The notes beneath the pieces were generated by a model. The model searched no databases, had not been told where the DNA came from, and saw only the letters and a program-made list of their open reading frames with translations. Below are positions 54,659 to 56,805 of a stretch of DNA of 56,805 bases, piece after piece. The stretch is from contig JAJDCX010000064.1 of assembly GCA_029260615.1 (NCBI GenBank), forward strand, positions 1 through 56,805. Reading direction: 5' to 3'. The stretch's first letter is position 1; each line of letters opens with the position of its first letter. Source of the stretch: Phycisphaeraceae bacterium (GTDB lineage: Bacteria; Planctomycetota; Phycisphaerae; Phycisphaerales; Phycisphaeraceae). A program made the translations under genes and the position numbers.

Positions 54659-55033
54659 TCACCCCGCCTGCGCCTCATAATCCCCAGCCGACATCAACCC
54701 ATCCAACTCCCCCGCGACGCTGGGCCGAACCTTCAAAATCCACGCCTCCCCATAGCAGTCCCGATTAATCAACGACGGGTCATCTACCACCGCCTGATTC
54801 ACCTCGACCACCTCCCCGGATATCCCGCAATACAACTCACTGGTCGCCTTCACCGACTCGATCTCACCCAGCGGATCACCTTTACCAATCTCACCCTCAG
54901 CCGTCACTTCCAGATAGGTGATATCCGTCAACTCCTCCACCGCAAACTGGCTGATCCCGATCACCACCAGCTCCCCCTCGGGCTTGTGCCACTCATGGCT
55001 CTCCAGGTAACGGCGGTCAGTGGGTGCGGACAT
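54659..55033 (-). CDS. gcvH: Glycine cleavage system H protein
   Basis: 124 residues, full length. It carries the lipoyl arm of the glycine cleavage system. The lipoylated Lys62 lies in IESVKATSEL, with YLEVTAEGEIGKGDPLGEIES before it and the usual end GLMSAGDYEA. The start at 55033 (MSAPTDRRYLESHEW) is preceded by GGAG; a longer form would add a Pro-rich segment. The genes for the other components (gcvT, gcvP) are not in the window. Confidence 0.95.
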   Translation of the reverse strand: MSAPTDRRYLESHEWHKPEGELVVIGISQFAVEELTDITYLEVTAEGEIGKGDPLGEIESVKATSELYCGISGEVVEVNQAVVDDPSLINRDCYGEAWILKVRPSVAGELDGLMSAGDYEAQAG

Positions 55034-55235
55034 GGCAGGCTCCGGAGGCGGGGTTGCGGTGGGGGGGATTGCGTTTCCGTCGGCATCATACGAATTCACG
55101 ATACCCAAGACAAAATCACCCCCGGACACCTCGCCCCATCCCCCGTTTAGCGGGCGATCGCAGATCGCCGTGTCGGCCTCCCGTCCCCCAGCTCCAACAC
55201 GCGGATATGCGATCCGCCGCTAAACAGGATTATAC

Positions 55236-55265
55236 TTGACTCTTTATATCTCGTGACATTACGAT
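55236..55265 (+). promoter_or_regulatory. Possible sigma-70 promoter in AT-richer patch
   Basis: TTGACT (55236-55241) and TACGAT (55260-55265) are 18 bases apart. The -10 box falls across the junction of the 18-base tandem repeat, so copy number would affect promoter strength. Confidence 0.45.
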
Positions 55266-55281
55266 ATCTCGTGACATTACG
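55246..55281. repeat. Perfect 18-base tandem duplication
   Basis: ATATCTCGTGACATTACG occurs twice with no gap (55246-55263 and 55264-55281), just upstream of a small membrane-protein gene. The lack of any difference suggests a recent duplication. Confidence 0.97.
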
Positions 55282-55291
55282 CTGTCTGTTG

Positions 55292-55615
55292 ATGAAAACC
55301 CATGCGATGACACGGGAACAACCCGTCAACTCTTGGCGATTCAAGACACCGCTTGTCTTCGATGCGATTGTCGTATCACTGGTTGTTATTCTTGCCGTCG
55401 ATGCAGTGTTCTACATTCGTCATGGCGACGCCCACTGGAATACTTGGTATATGCGGGCCGTGAACCCTATCCGCTACTTGTATATGTTTCCCCCAGCTTT
55501 GCTTGGGATGTGGATCGCAAGACGGCTTCACCCTTCTGTTCTAATTCAGATTGGCGTAGGTGTATTATTTGCATGGATCGGGAGCTGTTTTGTACCTATA
55601 CTGGCGTATAACTGA
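55292..55615 (+). CDS. Small three-helix membrane protein, unknown
   Basis: 107 residues from ATG 55292 (ATG 55307 is possible). Three hydrophobic segments: about 24-40, 57-70 and 80-104. The earlier ATG at 55253 lies inside the promoter and tandem repeat. No ribosome site is clear. Base composition is visibly more AT-rich than in its neighbours and the codons are less GC-biased, which suggests later acquisition. A strong terminator follows. No family recognised. Confidence 0.6.
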   Translation: MKTHAMTREQPVNSWRFKTPLVFDAIVVSLVVILAVDAVFYIRHGDAHWNTWYMRAVNPIRYLYMFPPALLGMWIARRLHPSVLIQIGVGVLFAWIGSCFVPILAYN

Positions 55616-55634
55616 GCAGTTTACAGAAGCAAAC

Positions 55635-55680
55635 AATAACCGCCGACCCTTTCGGATCGGCGGTTATTATTTATTTAGAT
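55635..55680 (+). terminator. Terminator 1 of a near-identical pair
   Basis: Perfect 12-bp stem AATAACCGCCGA/TCGGCGGTTATT with a ten-base loop (CCCTTTCGGA), followed by ATTTATTTAG. Almost the same hairpin recurs at 56104. Confidence 0.85.
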
Positions 55681-55762
55681 TGTTGTGGTGACCCGGCCCC
55701 CAGGCTTGATTTGTCTCATCGTTAGTGTAGATTGCTTGTGTATATTAGGGACCGGGCATGTC

Positions 55763-56065
55763 TTGTCATTGAAAGTCACGGTTGTGAACGCCAGGCAGAT
55801 CGAACGTTGGGGTAAGATTCGAAACCGAGGGCGAAAGCACTTCATTTGGTGCTATGGTGTATTGATGTGGGGCGTGAGTACTGCGGTTATATGGTCTTTA
55901 TTCATGGCCGTACTCAAAGCCTACTATGCAATGCCAACCGATTTTCTTCTGGATGTTGGCGTAGCATTAATTGCCTTTCCGATAGGTGGGTATCCCTGGG
56001 GTATATGGTGTTGGAAGCTGTCAGAAGAAAGTTATAGCAAGGCTATTGCCAAGAATACTGGCTAA
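55763..56065 (+). CDS. Small two-helix membrane protein, unknown
   Basis: 100 residues if started at TTG 55763 (SLKVTVVNARQIERWGK); GTG 55685 would add 26 residues. A basic stretch (KIRNRGRKH) precedes two hydrophobic segments (about 28-47 and 58-78, with PIGGYPWGIWCWK). Composition is AT-richer than the rest of the window. It lies between two near-identical terminators. I recognise no named family. Confidence 0.6.
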   Translation: MSLKVTVVNARQIERWGKIRNRGRKHFIWCYGVLMWGVSTAVIWSLFMAVLKAYYAMPTDFLLDVGVALIAFPIGGYPWGIWCWKLSEESYSKAIAKNTG

Positions 56066-56103
56066 CACCCAGCGATAGTAGAAAATGAGTAGTGCGAAAT
56101 AAA

Positions 56104-56131
56104 AACCGCCGACCCTCGCAGATCGGCGGTT
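56104..56131. terminator. Terminator 2, bidirectional
   Basis: Perfect 9-bp stem AACCGCCGA/TCGGCGGTT with loop CCCTCGCAGA. The + strand is followed by CGTTTAATTT and the - strand by TTTATTTCG, so it can end both the small membrane-protein gene and sat. Confidence 0.82.
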
Positions 56132-56159
56132 CGTTTAATTTAGATTTTCGACTTGCCTA

Positions 56160-56805
56160 TCAGGCACCGACCGTCGCCTCACTGGTCGCCCATTTAATCA
56201 GCACGTCCGCAACCTCAGGCCGGCTAAACTCGGCAGGTGGCCGTTCGCCGTTGCCCAGCATGTCGCGGACCTTCGTGCCGCTTAAGAAAACCTGGTCGCC
56301 CTTGATCTTCGGGAAGGTCTTGCCGGACACCATGCCCTGGGCCTTGTGGCTCCAAGCGGCGTGTTCGAACTTCAGCAATTCGATTTCGATCTCGCCGTCT
56401 TTGAACTGGTCAAAGATGTTCTGTGCGTCGTAGGTGCCGTAGTAGTCGCCCACCCCGGCGTGGTCCCGGCCGACGATGAAGTGGCTGATGCCGTAGTTCT
56501 GCCGGGTCAGTGCGTGCTGCACGGCTTCACGTGGGCCGGCGTATCGCATCGCGCCGGGCATGACGCTGAGCATCGTGGTGTCGGGCACGAAGTAGTGCTC
56601 GATGATGGTCTGGTAGCATTCCATGCGGACGTCGGCGGGGATGTCGCCCGGCTTGGTCTCGCCGACCAGCGGGTGGATCAGGATGCCGTCGGTGATCTCC
56701 TGGGCACACTTGCACAGGTACTCGTGAGCCCGGTGGATCGGGTTACGCGTCTGGAACGCGCTGACGGTGTTCCAACCCTTCTTCGTGAATGCCTCGCGTG
56801 TCTGC
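56160..56805 (-). CDS. sat: Sulfate adenylyltransferase, C-terminal part (cut by window end)
   Basis: The last 214 residues are visible and the N terminus lies outside. ATP sulfurylase forms APS from sulfate and ATP. The catalytic motif [11 protein letters not shown] and the [12 protein letters not shown] loop are both present, followed by [25 protein letters not shown] near the end. This is the single-chain (Met3/Sat) type, not CysDN. No APS kinase domain follows the catalytic part. Confidence 0.95.
   Translation of the reverse strand, partial: QTREAFTKKGWNTVSAFQTRNPIHRAHEYLCKCAQEITDGILIHPLVGETKPGDIPADVRMECYQTIIEHYFVPDTTMLSVMPGAMRYAGPREAVQHALTRQNYGISHFIVGRDHAGVGDYYGTYDAQNIFDQFKDGEIEIELLKFEHAAWSHKAQGMVSGKTFPKIKGDQVFLSGTKVRDMLGNGERPPAEFSRPEVADVLIKWATSEATVGA

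Noticed and set aside
55635..56131. Integron cassettes with attC sites
   Set aside because: The two hairpins look cassette-like, but the GTTRRRY and RYYYAAC core sites are absent and no integron integrase is present; simple terminators explain them.

Overview
The window reads as a GC-rich chromosome segment (about 60% GC by eye) from a Planctomycetota-like bacterium, most likely of the Phycisphaerae type. That placement is an inference. It rests on the arrangement of the flagellar genes, on flbD, motAB and a WhiG/FliA-type sigma factor sitting inside that cluster, on frequent GTG/TTG starts, on many genes lacking a Shine-Dalgarno sequence, and on a linked mreBCD set. No rRNA, tRNA, CRISPR array, transposase or prophage gene was seen. 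Both ends cut genes: a sensor kinase at the left and sulfate adenylyltransferase at the right.

Positions 1-27306 are one long flagellar region on the + strand. A histidine kinase and a sigma-54 activator (FlrB/FlrC-like) precede a clear sigma-54 promoter with helically phased upstream sites. Then come flgB, flgC, fliE, fliF, fliG, fliH, fliI, fliJ, a motE-like gene, fliK, flgD, a small unknown gene, flgE, flbD, motA, motB, fliL, fliN, fliO, fliP, fliQ, fliR, flhB, flhA, flhF and flhG. Together these encode the proximal rod, MS ring, switch, export gate and ATPase, hook, stator and site-selection GTPases. fliM is missing from its usual place between fliL and fliN, and the distal rod, rings, flagellin and chemotaxis genes are elsewhere. 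A separate small unit, apparently starting with ATC, encodes a 79-residue membrane protein. It has its own promoter and terminator and lies just before fliA.

Positions 27494-33512 hold argS, a DUF1802 gene and, on the - strand, two related membrane proteins and a processive family-2 glycosyltransferase. Positions 33791-40594 (+) hold a TolB-like beta-propeller lipoprotein, a second lipoprotein, a small gene, a XerC/D recombinase, apolipoprotein N-acyltransferase (lnt) and a HEAT-repeat exported protein. Positions 40640-44673 (+) form a cell-shape locus: promoter, coiled-coil membrane protein, 48-residue membrane protein, mreB, mreC, mreD.

Positions 44758-51459 (-) hold argC (type 2), galE, a DUF368/PopT-type carrier-lipid transporter, an AGCS sodium:amino-acid symporter, a lipoprotein and an amidohydrolase-fold protein that seems to have lost its metal ligands. 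Positions 51722-54401 (+) hold a sodium:solute symporter with a long structured leader and a soluble insertion of about 180 residues. The right end has gcvH (-), an AT-richer patch with two small membrane-protein genes followed by near-identical terminators, and the end of sat (-).

The most striking non-coding signal is a family of degenerate 7-base tandem repeats in gene junctions. Several form hairpins with both arms built from in-phase heptamers, and at least four abut a start codon (flgC, flbD, motB, lnt). One copy is an exact CCCCAGT array, the heptamer known as STRR1 in filamentous cyanobacteria.
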